The notes under the pieces are model-generated. The model did no database searches. It saw only the letters and a list, made by a program, of their open reading frames with translations, and had not been told where the DNA came from. Below are positions 1-6,605 of a stretch of DNA of 35,324 nucleotides, in pieces. Positions within the stretch are counted from its first letter, which is position 1, and every line of letters starts with the position of its first letter. A program made the translations under genes and the position numbers. Origin of the DNA: Chloroflexota bacterium (GTDB lineage: Bacteria; Chloroflexota; Anaerolineae; Anaerolineales; UBA11858); NCBI GenBank assembly GCA_030609055.1, contig JAUWCZ010000012.1, positions 1 to 35,324 of the forward strand. Reading direction: 5' to 3'.

Positions 1-1
1 A

Positions 2-256
2 GATGGTGCTGCCTGGACTGAGGAAATCGGTTCAGCTATCGCGGAAGCACTAGAGGTGAAACTGTCAGATCGTCATTGGAATGTACTTAAATACGTCCGG
101 CAGGAGTTTGACTCTACTGGTGACCCCCCAACCCTTCGGCGTATCACTCAGCAAACTGATGTCAGTATGAAAGAGATGTACCAATTATTTCCTGGTGGAC
201 CAGCGAAAATTGCCGCCAATATTGCAGGACTTAAAAAACCGACCGGTTGTATTTAA
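2..256 (+). CDS. TusE/DsrC-like sulfur relay protein (5' end outside window)
   Basis: The reading frame is open from base 2, so the gene starts upstream of the window and only the C-terminal 84 residues are seen. The DsrC/TusE/DsvC fold signature is clear: RHWNVLKYVRQEF, a helical middle, then LFPGGPAKIAA and the tail GLKKPTGCI. In this family the penultimate cysteine carries sulfur as a persulfide. DsrC proper has a second cysteine eleven residues earlier, and here that position is alanine, so the protein belongs with the single-cysteine TusE-like or regulatory group rather than dissimilatory DsrC. It lies 18 bp before a DsrE2-like gene, a typical sulfur-transfer pairing. A GTG at 56 can be read as a start, but the codons before it continue the family alignment, so it is internal. 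Confidence 0.85.
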   Translation, partial: DGAAWTEEIGSAIAEALEVKLSDRHWNVLKYVRQEFDSTGDPPTLRRITQQTDVSMKEMYQLFPGGPAKIAANIAGLKKPTGCI

Positions 257-274
257 TAGGTAAAGGAGATTACG

Positions 275-787
275 ATGGCAAAACCTTCCCGAGCCTTACA
301 CCAGAGTTCTGGTGTAAATGGTGTGAGGAAACTGGCCCTAATTGGATCCAAAGGGTCATTGGATATGGCTTACCCACCCCTGATTCTGGCAAATGCTGCT
401 CGAATGAGCGGTATTGATGTGGAGATGTTCTTCACTTTCTGGGGATTGGATATCATCACCAAGAAAAAAATGGGAAAACTTACTGTAGCTACAGTAGGCA
501 ATCCCAATATGCACCCCTGGTTCGGAATCCCAACCTTATTGGGAGCATTGCCGGGGATGTCGGCTGCTGCTTCCTGGATGATGCGGGGCGAAATTAAAAA
601 ATTAGGCTTTCCCCCAGTAGATGAATTTGTGAAGTTGATTATTGATGCTGGTGCCAATGTCTACGGATGCGAGATGTCGATGGACATGATGAAACTCACC
701 CAGGATGATCTGGTAGATGGGGCAACTGTTCTGGGGGCGATGGAGTTCATGGATCTAACCGAGGGAGCACAAATTATTTTTGTGTGA
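275..787 (+). CDS. DsrE2-like (DsrE/DsrF/DrsH) sulfur-transfer family protein
   Basis: This 170-residue protein matches the DsrE2 family, cytoplasmic or membrane-associated sulfurtransferases that handle persulfide sulfur. Visible hallmarks are an N-terminal beta-alpha unit (KLALIGSKGSLDMAYPPLI), the FFTFWGLDI segment, a Met/Pro/Gly-rich hydrophobic middle near residues 70-115, and the single conserved cysteine in NVYGCEMSMDMM, the presumed persulfide site. The start at 275 follows a good AAAGGAG Shine-Dalgarno sequence. It is the second gene of an apparent operon with the TusE-like gene, suggesting sulfur passes between the two cysteines; that partnership is inferred from neighbourhood. A strong hairpin terminator follows within 25 bp. 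Confidence 0.85.
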   Translation: MAKPSRALHQSSGVNGVRKLALIGSKGSLDMAYPPLILANAARMSGIDVEMFFTFWGLDIITKKKMGKLTVATVGNPNMHPWFGIPTLLGALPGMSAAASWMMRGEIKKLGFPPVDEFVKLIIDAGANVYGCEMSMDMMKLTQDDLVDGATVLGAMEFMDLTEGAQIIFV

Positions 788-810
788 TCAACCCCGGCAC
801 AAAACCAAAA

Positions 811-841
811 ACAGCCTCGCATTTATCGAGGCTGTTTTTTT
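811..841 (+). terminator. Rho-independent terminator after the TusE/DsrE2 pair
   Basis: A perfect 9-bp stem (811-819 with 827-835) and a 7-nt loop are followed by a T tract to 841. It lies between the converging DsrE2-like and XRE-cupin genes and could serve both, since the plus-strand A-rich side (801-810) gives a T-rich tail on the minus strand. Confidence 0.9.
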
Positions 842-860
842 ATTTCAATGTCGATCGGTA

Positions 861-1487
861 CTATTTAGATTCCTCATTCTCCCGTGAGGCTATGTGATAT
901 TGACTGGGACTTTCCCCCGGGCGGAATCCGGCTAAAAGGATCAAAGCATTGGTGACGGTTTTCCCTGGATTGCGCCATTTATGTTCCAGGGAAGCAGAAA
1001 ATAGCAGTGCATCACCGGATTCAAGTAGATAAATCTGGGTTTCCACTTCGTATTCCAGTTCTCCCCGCAAACAGAATACAAATTCATAACCGGAATGTGT
1101 CATAGGGAACCTGCCGCTGCTGGTGCCAGTTTCCAAAGTGACCATGGATGGTTCTATTAAGCCTTCGAAACGTTCTCCACCCAAACCTTCCCATAATCCC
1201 CGGTAGAGGGGGATGCGATTCCGCTCTGAAGATTTAACAAATACCACTTCCTGTTTTGGGGATGGTTCTTCGAAAAATGCTGTGACAGGGATTTCTAGCG
1301 CGCTAGCGATTTTATATAATGTGCTCACGGAGGGGGAAGAAAGCCCCCGTTCTATAACACTTAAAGCATTAGCTGAGAGACCACTTAATCGACCTAATGC
1401 CCGAATAGACAAATCTCGTTCTTCACGGAGGGCTCGCAACCGTTCGCTGATATTTACAGAGGCAGCTTCCTGATTGTAGATATCCAT
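861..1487 (-). CDS. XRE-family transcriptional regulator with C-terminal cupin domain
   Basis: This 208-residue two-domain regulator has a helix-turn-helix of the Cro/CI (HTH_3) type at about residues 14-68 (LRALREERDLSIRALGRLSGLSA and the ERG segment) and a cupin_2 beta-barrel at about 115-190 (GYEFVFCLRGELEYEV, SGDALLFSASLEHKWRNPG). Such proteins usually sense a small metabolite or metal in the cupin pocket and repress or activate nearby genes. Unlike many family members, the HTH is preceded by only a short leader. It is transcribed divergently from the PspC gene across a 160-bp spacer and converges on the sulfur-relay pair. Its target cannot be read from sequence; autoregulation and control of the PspC gene are the simplest possibilities. 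Confidence 0.85.
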   Translation of the reverse strand: MDIYNQEAASVNISERLRALREERDLSIRALGRLSGLSANALSVIERGLSSPSVSTLYKIASALEIPVTAFFEEPSPKQEVVFVKSSERNRIPLYRGLWEGLGGERFEGLIEPSMVTLETGTSSGRFPMTHSGYEFVFCLRGELEYEVETQIYLLESGDALLFSASLEHKWRNPGKTVTNALILLAGFRPGESPSQYHIASRENEESK

Positions 1488-1647
1488 ATATCCTCATTGG
1501 TTTATTGTGATCCTGATTATATCAAATGGCTGAGGGATTCTGCCGGGAAGAATACAATAGAGAAAATAATAAATACCGCAACTTTTATCAAGCTTCCACG
1601 TATATCCTGGTAGAGAAACAACATAGAACTGTTCAGGAGATAGAATA

Positions 1648-1902
1648 ATGGCTAACGAATACAAACGACTATATCGCTCGGCAGATGACCGGATGATCGC
1701 CGGTGTGTGCGCAGGAATTGCAGAATATTTTGACGTTGATCCTACTTTAATCCGACTTCTATTTGTCTTCGGCTTTTTTGCCTCTGTTAGTGGGTTGCTC
1801 TGGGCCTATTTGATCATGATGATTGTTGTTCCGGAATATACCCCTGCAGGGGAGGATGTGGTAACTACTGAAGCGGAAGACGTAGCTCCGAAAAAGAAAT
1901 AA
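1648..1902 (+). CDS. PspC-domain membrane protein
   Basis: The 84-residue protein is essentially one PspC domain (residues 3-65): KRLYRSADDRMIAGVCAGIAEYF, then DPTLIRLLFVF leading into a single hydrophobic segment (about 37-61), and a charged tail ending in KKK. PspC proteins sit in the cytoplasmic membrane and act in phage-shock or envelope-stress responses; stand-alone short forms occur in Gram-positive bacteria such as Bacillus YvlC. The start at 1648 follows CAGGAGAT. In Bacillus subtilis YvlC is encoded beside the SHOCT/DUF4097 protein YvlB. The same protein types lie immediately downstream here on the opposite strand, so a shared envelope-stress role is a reasonable inference. A 15-bp hairpin terminator follows. 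Confidence 0.9.
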   Translation: MANEYKRLYRSADDRMIAGVCAGIAEYFDVDPTLIRLLFVFGFFASVSGLLWAYLIMMIVVPEYTPAGEDVVTTEAEDVAPKKK

Positions 1903-1920
1903 TCATTGCTACTTGTGATA

Positions 1921-1956
1921 ACAGAAAGAGCCCGGTTAATTCCGGGCTCTTTCTGT
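1921..1956. terminator. Bidirectional terminator between pspC-like gene and SHOCT operon
   Basis: A perfect 15-bp stem (1921-1935 with 1942-1956) and a 6-nt loop TTAATT lie between two converging genes. The stem itself ends in A- and T-rich arms (CTCTTTCTGT), so either transcript ends in a hairpin with U-rich flank, although no long separate T tract follows. Confidence 0.85.
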
Positions 1957-1979
1957 ATCAGGTTAAGCACAGCCAACTG

Positions 1980-2360
1980 TTATTCAATAAAGATTTCTAC
2001 ATGTTCCTGGTCTTCCTCATCAATCACATCAACAATTTTTCCCTGCATATTTTCAGCCAGCGCTTCCTTTACAGCCTCCATCATTTGAGCGCCTTCCATT
2101 TCGGGTGTAAATTGAGCTGCAATGTTTAGCCCTGCATCCACAAGTTTCATGGGCACATTCACATTCACCTTGGTTCTTCCGGATGACATATCCGTCACCC
2201 TCACCCGCAGCATTTGTCCTTTAAGTGTTCGTCCAGGCGTCTTTTTGGGTTTTTCACTTCTCTGAGATAAGGCCGTCAAGAGTTGTGACCCTTCTTCTGC
2301 AGATATCTTTCCATCATTGATCATTTTCAAGATTTTCATCCGTTCTTCACTGGTAACCAT
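1980..2360 (-). CDS. SHOCT-like domain protein (YvlB/LiaX N-terminal type)
   Basis: This 126-residue cytoplasmic protein has no signal peptide or membrane segment. Residues 4-32 form a SHOCT-like helical hairpin (ERMKILKMINDGKISAEEG), the module found at the ends of Bacillus YvlB and Enterococcus LiaX. A basic proline-containing linker and a small alpha/beta region follow, containing RVRVTDMSSGRTKVNVNVP and a C-terminal acidic strand ending EHVEIFIE. It is the last gene of the operon starting at 4856, with its own AGGAGATATAG ribosome binding site. The C-terminal part resembles the last segment of the neighbouring 213-residue protein (EQVKIYIG), suggesting the two share a domain. Exact function is unknown. 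Confidence 0.75.
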   Translation of the reverse strand: MVTSEERMKILKMINDGKISAEEGSQLLTALSQRSEKPKKTPGRTLKGQMLRVRVTDMSSGRTKVNVNVPMKLVDAGLNIAAQFTPEMEGAQMMEAVKEALAENMQGKIVDVIDEEDQEHVEIFIE

Positions 2361-2388
2361 ACTATATCTCCTCGTTAGGGAACTCTAC

Positions 2389-3030
2389 CTAACCAATATA
2401 GATCTTAACTTGCTCATCATCATTTGAGTCGTTTACATCAATACTTAGTGGTTCTGACAGGGAGCTATCTCCCAAGGCAAGAATGACTTCATCTAAACCA
2501 GTAGTATCGAGCTTGGGGATAAAATCTCCAAAGGTGCGTATACTCCATGCAAACAACCTGATTGGTAGCGGCAGGCTGATTGCTATTCGCTCTGGTTTTT
2601 CTCCCGGTTTCTGCTGAATACGGAGATGAAGCCAGGGACCTGTCTGGCTGTTCCATCCAAGAACTGCTAAACCAATCCCGAGTAGAAAAGGAATCAAGGA
2701 GAAGATAAATCCCAAGCCTATTCCCCTGGCAGACCAGGCCCAGTACATCAACCCTCCACCTGAAACGGTGAGCGCAACACCAATCCAGAAGGGGATGATC
2801 CACCATTTCCTCCATTTATTAAAATCATCTAAATTAAGTTGATGATCTGGTTTCTGGAAGACCTCAGGATCATTATCCTCTTCGAGGGTGGCTTTTGCGA
2901 GGTAATACTCCTCTTCAAGGTTTTCCTGGGTTTCTCCCAGGGCTTCGATTAAGTTCAGGCCTTCTGCAGCGGTGATCGTTCCCCGCTGAATCATTTCCAA
3001 TATTTCCAGACGTTCTTTTTCTGCAATCAT
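2389..3030 (-). CDS. SHOCT-like domain protein with two membrane segments
   Basis: The 213-residue protein begins with a SHOCT-like hairpin (residues 4-31, RLEILEMIQRGTITAAEG), followed by an acidic stretch and then two hydrophobic helices at about residues 75-95 and 102-125. A soluble C-terminal domain follows (LHLRIQQKPGEKPERIAISL) that ends in the acidic-beta signature EQVKIYIG also seen in the downstream 126-residue protein. Its start codon overlaps the stop of the preceding gene by 4 bp (ATGA at 3027-3030), indicating translational coupling. A membrane-anchored partner in an envelope-stress module fits the context, but no defined biochemical activity can be assigned. Confidence 0.7.
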   Translation of the reverse strand: MIAEKERLEILEMIQRGTITAAEGLNLIEALGETQENLEEEYYLAKATLEEDNDPEVFQKPDHQLNLDDFNKWRKWWIIPFWIGVALTVSGGGLMYWAWSARGIGLGFIFSLIPFLLGIGLAVLGWNSQTGPWLHLRIQQKPGEKPERIAISLPLPIRLFAWSIRTFGDFIPKLDTTGLDEVILALGDSSLSEPLSIDVNDSNDDEQVKIYIG

Positions 3031-4256
3031 CGCTTTTTCTTCCCCTCCAATGCTTTTAACAAATCATCGGCTTCTTCAAGGGAGATTTTCTTCTCCTGAA
3101 GCATTTCCAGTATCATCAGTCGTTCGCTATCTGATACTGACTGTTTATTGGCTTCCATTGAAAGAAATTGGTTCAGGTCAAACTGCTTGGCTTTTCTTTT
3201 CATTTCTTGAGCTTTCCGTTGAGCCTTGGCAATTTTCTTCTCAATCTTTGCCCCTGCTTTTACAGCCGCCATTTCCGCTTTTTGAGCTGCCACAAGACTG
3301 CTCTCTTCGATTTGGGTTAATATCTGCTTCAAGTTATCTTCAGATAAACCAACAGAATCCAGCGAATCAGATAAACCGGATAAAGAATCCCGCAGATCCA
3401 CTTCTAATTGGTTGAGATGAGTCCTGATCTGCTCAGCAGTCTGGGAGGAGAAATCAACCGCTATACTCTCTAATTCTTCAGCATTTATCTTGAGTCCTGA
3501 TAACCAGTTGAATTTGTCACTTGAGATAAACACTTTCCCTCCGGCTGAAAGCAGGATTGCTGGACCTCCTTCCCCAATTTGAAGCTTATGTTCCTTTTCT
3601 TTAACTTTTTCGTCGATACTTCCAAACATCACAGTTATTTCACTTTTCCCGCTTTTTATGGAGAGATCAGCATTGCTGTCTTCCGGAACGGTAACTGACA
3701 GATCGCCACCAACTTCAATCCTATTTGCCTGCCAGGGAACGGGGGAAATATTTACCTGTCCATCTCCTCCTGACTTCGCATCAATTCCGCCGGTCACTTT
3801 TCCGATCTGGATATCCCCCCCAACTTTCTTGAGAGAAAGTTGCCCTATCACGGTATCAATTAGGCAGTCATTGCCAACTTTATCGATCACCAAATCATCC
3901 TGGATACGCTTGGCAAACACATCACCACCGACAGATTTAACTGTAGAAAGACTGACATCACTTAATGTCAGATCTCTACCTACTTTAGAAACCTCTACGG
4001 GGCTTCCGATATCTTTGATAACCAAATCCCCCCCTATGGACTCGATTATGACCGGCAAGTGATGGGGTAGATGGACAATACCATCATTTGGGAAGGTGAT
4101 TTCAATTCGGTCTTTTTCCTTTTTGATTTCGTCCTGATTTACAGGATCTTTTATACGGATTTCCTCACGGTTCCAACCCGTCAGGTACAGGCTACCGCCT
4201 ACCTTTGGTATAACCAGTTGGGAAAATTCTTCCATAGGGATAGTGTGTTGTGCCAT
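3027..4256 (-). CDS. DUF4097-like beta-repeat protein with C-terminal SHOCT-like hairpin
   Basis: The 409-residue protein has no signal peptide. Residues 10-245 consist of repeated short strands of the form 'xVGGDLxIxxV' (IGGDLVIKDI, VGRDLTLSDV, VGGDVFAKRI, VGGDIQIGKV, VGGDLSVTVP), the pattern of DUF4097 or polymer-forming beta-solenoid domains. Residues about 262-360 are Glu/Lys/Ala-rich and likely coiled coil, and the C-terminus (about 378-405) is a SHOCT-like hairpin (LMILEMLQEKKISLEEADDL). This is the LiaX/YvlB architecture with the SHOCT-like module at the C-terminus. It lies 1 bp after the DUF2089 gene and overlaps the next gene by 4 bp. In Enterococcus, LiaX modulates the antimicrobial-peptide stress response; an analogous role here is inference. 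Confidence 0.75.
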   Translation of the reverse strand: MAQHTIPMEEFSQLVIPKVGGSLYLTGWNREEIRIKDPVNQDEIKKEKDRIEITFPNDGIVHLPHHLPVIIESIGGDLVIKDIGSPVEVSKVGRDLTLSDVSLSTVKSVGGDVFAKRIQDDLVIDKVGNDCLIDTVIGQLSLKKVGGDIQIGKVTGGIDAKSGGDGQVNISPVPWQANRIEVGGDLSVTVPEDSNADLSIKSGKSEITVMFGSIDEKVKEKEHKLQIGEGGPAILLSAGGKVFISSDKFNWLSGLKINAEELESIAVDFSSQTAEQIRTHLNQLEVDLRDSLSGLSDSLDSVGLSEDNLKQILTQIEESSLVAAQKAEMAAVKAGAKIEKKIAKAQRKAQEMKRKAKQFDLNQFLSMEANKQSVSDSERLMILEMLQEKKISLEEADDLLKALEGKKKR

Positions 4257-4257
4257 C

Positions 4258-4644
4258 TTATTTCTCCTCTTCTTTTAACTGCTTGATGGCATCTTCATAA
4301 CTGATTTTCCCGGCATCAAGGTCATTAAGGATGTTCTGGCGTTCTTCTTCAGACAACGTTGGAAATTCCTCTTCGCCGCCAGGTTCGTAGCCCAACGCAC
4401 GGATAACATCGTGCAGTAGTTTTCGTATCGTGGGGTAGGAGTATCCAAGTTCCTTTTCCATGTGGGTAATTTTGCCTTCCAATCGCACAAAAGTTTCTAC
4501 AAAATCCATTTGCTTTGGCGTCAATTGCGAAAAGGTGCGGGATGAAAACCTGCCTTCAATGGATGTATTACAATCCCGGCAATTGATTCGAGTTACAACT
4601 ACTTCTCCACCGCAAATGGGACATTGTGAGGGTAAAGCATGCAT
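4258..4644 (-). CDS. DUF2089 family zinc-ribbon/HTH protein with C-terminal SHOCT-like hairpin
   Basis: The 128-residue protein starts with a four-cysteine zinc ribbon (C8, C11, C22, C25: CPICGG and CRDC). It then has the typical DUF2089 helix-turn-helix region (LTPKQMDFVETFVRLEG, KELGYSYPTIRKLLHDVI) and ends in a SHOCT-like hairpin (RQNILNDLDAGKISYEDAI). DUF2089 proteins are predicted DNA-binding regulators. Second in the operon, it is followed 1 bp later by the DUF4097-like gene, so it probably controls this operon, and the palindrome over the -10 element at 4885-4897 is a candidate target. The family match is firm; the regulatory target is inference. Confidence 0.85.
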   Translation of the reverse strand: MHALPSQCPICGGEVVVTRINCRDCNTSIEGRFSSRTFSQLTPKQMDFVETFVRLEGKITHMEKELGYSYPTIRKLLHDVIRALGYEPGGEEEFPTLSEEERQNILNDLDAGKISYEDAIKQLKEEEK

Positions 4645-4658
4645 GATTTGATCTCCTT

Positions 4659-4856
4659 TTAGACTGGCTGTGATTGTGTTTGATAGCGGTTGATGATCTG
4701 GTGACCTAAGTCGATTAACAATCTACCGATGGCGGTGAATACCCTGGTGGACCATGGATTCGATTTTTTGAGAGATAATACCAGCCGGTATGCCGCTGCC
4801 TGCTGATGGAGCTCTCTTTGCCGCATGTTGAATTCCTGCATAGTGATCGGAAACAT
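4659..4856 (-). CDS. Small hypothetical protein, first gene of the DUF2089/SHOCT operon
   Basis: The 65-residue protein is basic and glutamine-rich, with an N-terminal region likely to be helical (MRQRELHQQAAAYRLVLSL) and a moderately hydrophobic amphipathic segment near residues 39-56 (RVFTAIGRLLIDLGHQII). I do not recognise a family. Coding status is supported by a strong AGGAGGT ribosome binding site 4 nt before the ATG, a promoter with good elements upstream, and a 14-bp gap to the DUF2089 gene. The amphipathic C-terminal helix could let it touch the membrane, which would fit an envelope-sensing operon, but this is speculative. Confidence 0.65.
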   Translation of the reverse strand: MFPITMQEFNMRQRELHQQAAAYRLVLSLKKSNPWSTRVFTAIGRLLIDLGHQIINRYQTQSQPV

Positions 4857-4884
4857 AACTACCTCCTGCTTTTTTTTATGAACA

Positions 4885-4920
4885 ATACTTACAGTATATC
4901 AAAAATTTTTAGTTTGTCAA
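4885..4920 (-). promoter_or_regulatory. Sigma70-type promoter with overlapping palindrome, DUF2089/SHOCT operon
   Basis: On the minus strand a perfect -35 TTGACA (4920-4915) is followed by a 16-nt AT-rich spacer and TATACT as -10 (4898-4893), about 40 bp before the first start codon at 4856. A short palindrome ATACT-TAC-AGTAT (4885-4897) covers the -10 and the likely start point, a position suited to a repressor site. Upstream sequence (4921-4975) is very AT-rich, like an UP element. Confidence 0.75.
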
Positions 4921-5096
4921 GTAAAAATATAAGAAAAATTAATAAAGATATTAAAAATATGAATATCTGACGTTAAAACTCCTCCCGGGGAGACTAGAAA
5001 ATCGCTATTCCCCGTTAATAATTTAGCTCGATTTTTCATCAGCAGGAAGAAAAACTACTAGAATTAATCAGATCTGTGGGGGGAGAAGGGAAGAAT

Positions 5097-6593
5097 TTAA
5101 GGTGAAAGCTTCCGGGCGCTGAGCAAACTTTTTTCTTCTGCATCAACGCTAGCAATCACGGTCTCTGAAAATCGGGTTAAGGTTCCCCGATATTCAGTCG
5201 ATCCAGAATGAGCGATCCAGCCATCCAAATTAAATGGAATGATGCCAGAGGCAGGAATCCATTCCCCGTTGAATTTTCGGGCAATATGGATGTGGGAGCC
5301 GGTGCTTTCTCCGCCTTCACAGGAGGGATGGCCAAGATAATCTCCAGCTTCAACTAAATCTCCCGCCTCCGCTTTATTCTGGGTGCCCAGGTGAAGATAT
5401 AAAAGCACCCAGCCAGTATGAGGATCTCTATCACCATCCAGATCCAGTTCAATTAAACCTGGTTCTGATTTAGCGATAATCCCGGACGCTGCAGCCACTG
5501 CCCATTCACTGGTAATTTCACATCCACCAGCTTCGCTCGGAGGGGCAAAATCCAGTGCTGCCCAGGGATCTCCCTGCCCCCATCCTGTATGAGGACCGCC
5601 TGTAAATGCCCAGGTTTTTCCACCTTCAAATGGGAGTAGGAGTGGTGGCTGCCGTAAACTACCTGGAATATGGGGTTTGCAGGTCCAGGGATCCCCAAAG
5701 TACGTTTGATAGGTTTTCAGGAAACCAGTAGGGCTGATAGTTTGATCATACACCTCTTTAGGTTCCAACCGCGAGAAGTAATACTGAAGAGCAACAGTGG
5801 CTGCATTTTGCCAGGGATCTGGATGCTCAATGGTTTGATCCAGGTATTCCAGTGTATCAAGATGGTTGGTCAACCAACCGTAATACCCTTGGTTCAGCGT
5901 ATTTGCAGCCCATACCAACTGGATGTACAGACCATGGTAGCCGGTATTAATATAACCCAATGGATAAGCCTCTAAATTATCAGGAGGGAGGGGGCTGCTT
6001 AAGGCGCCGGTTTGGTATTCCAGAACAGCCAGCAGTACCCGGGGACTGATGCTGAACCTTGAAGAAATATAATTGACAATCTCTGCCCCACTGCGCTGTT
6101 CATCTGCCGCAAATTGCTCGTAATCTTTAAACCAACCGGGTTGAGACTCCACAAATTCTGTCACATCAAACCCAATTTGAGCAGGACCATTTACAAAGGT
6201 ACAATTCGGAAGGATCTGAAATTGGGACCCCCACAGCGCTTCATAGTATATGGGGATTCTCATTGGCAATTCTGGGGGTAGTGTTGTGGCGTCTTTTGGG
6301 ATGATAGGGTTTTCTGCTAAGATCTCATCAATTGAGGTATTAAACCTGTAAGCAAGGTTAGGCAGCGTATCACCAGCTGCAGCAGTATAGTCCACTAATT
6401 CTCCAGGAGAATATACGGGGCGCTCTGAAACTGAAGACTGCGCTGGGGGAAGGGTTTGTGTCACCGTGAGAAAAGGATATCTATCCGGGTCCTGGATCTG
6501 GGGAATGCAGGCAGAGAGCAGAATACCCAGGATTAATAAACCCTGAAGCAGAAATCTACCATGATTTCGAAATAGACCTTTAAAGCGGGGCAT
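5097..6593 (-). CDS. Lipoprotein with LysM and M23 metallopeptidase domains (paralogue 3 of 3)
   Basis: The 498-residue exported lipoprotein has a signal peptide with lipobox LLSAC (Cys29), then one LysM-like peptidoglycan-binding motif at about 66-112 (DYTAAAGDTLPNLAYRFNTS). A central helical domain (about 140-300) contains SPRVLLAVLEYQTGALSS. The C-terminal M23/LytM-like peptidase domain (about 325-470) has GGPHTGW...WAALDF, LLYLHLG and GSHIHIARKFNGEW, which supply the metal-binding His/Asp residues. Two conserved cysteines (AGGC and HPSCEGG) may form a disulfide. It should act outside the membrane on cell-wall peptide cross-links or a similar substrate. It follows its paralogue by 12 bp and is last in the three-gene run. 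Substrate is unknown. Confidence 0.85.
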   Translation of the reverse strand: MPRFKGLFRNHGRFLLQGLLILGILLSACIPQIQDPDRYPFLTVTQTLPPAQSSVSERPVYSPGELVDYTAAAGDTLPNLAYRFNTSIDEILAENPIIPKDATTLPPELPMRIPIYYEALWGSQFQILPNCTFVNGPAQIGFDVTEFVESQPGWFKDYEQFAADEQRSGAEIVNYISSRFSISPRVLLAVLEYQTGALSSPLPPDNLEAYPLGYINTGYHGLYIQLVWAANTLNQGYYGWLTNHLDTLEYLDQTIEHPDPWQNAATVALQYYFSRLEPKEVYDQTISPTGFLKTYQTYFGDPWTCKPHIPGSLRQPPLLLPFEGGKTWAFTGGPHTGWGQGDPWAALDFAPPSEAGGCEITSEWAVAAASGIIAKSEPGLIELDLDGDRDPHTGWVLLYLHLGTQNKAEAGDLVEAGDYLGHPSCEGGESTGSHIHIARKFNGEWIPASGIIPFNLDGWIAHSGSTEYRGTLTRFSETVIASVDAEEKSLLSARKLSP

Positions 6594-6605
6594 AGGTTTT
6601 CTATT

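Noticed and set aside
3658-4062. 134-residue plus-strand ORF
   Set aside because: It is antisense to the DUF4097-like repeat protein, is Ser/Pro-rich with no recognisable domain and lacks a ribosome binding site.
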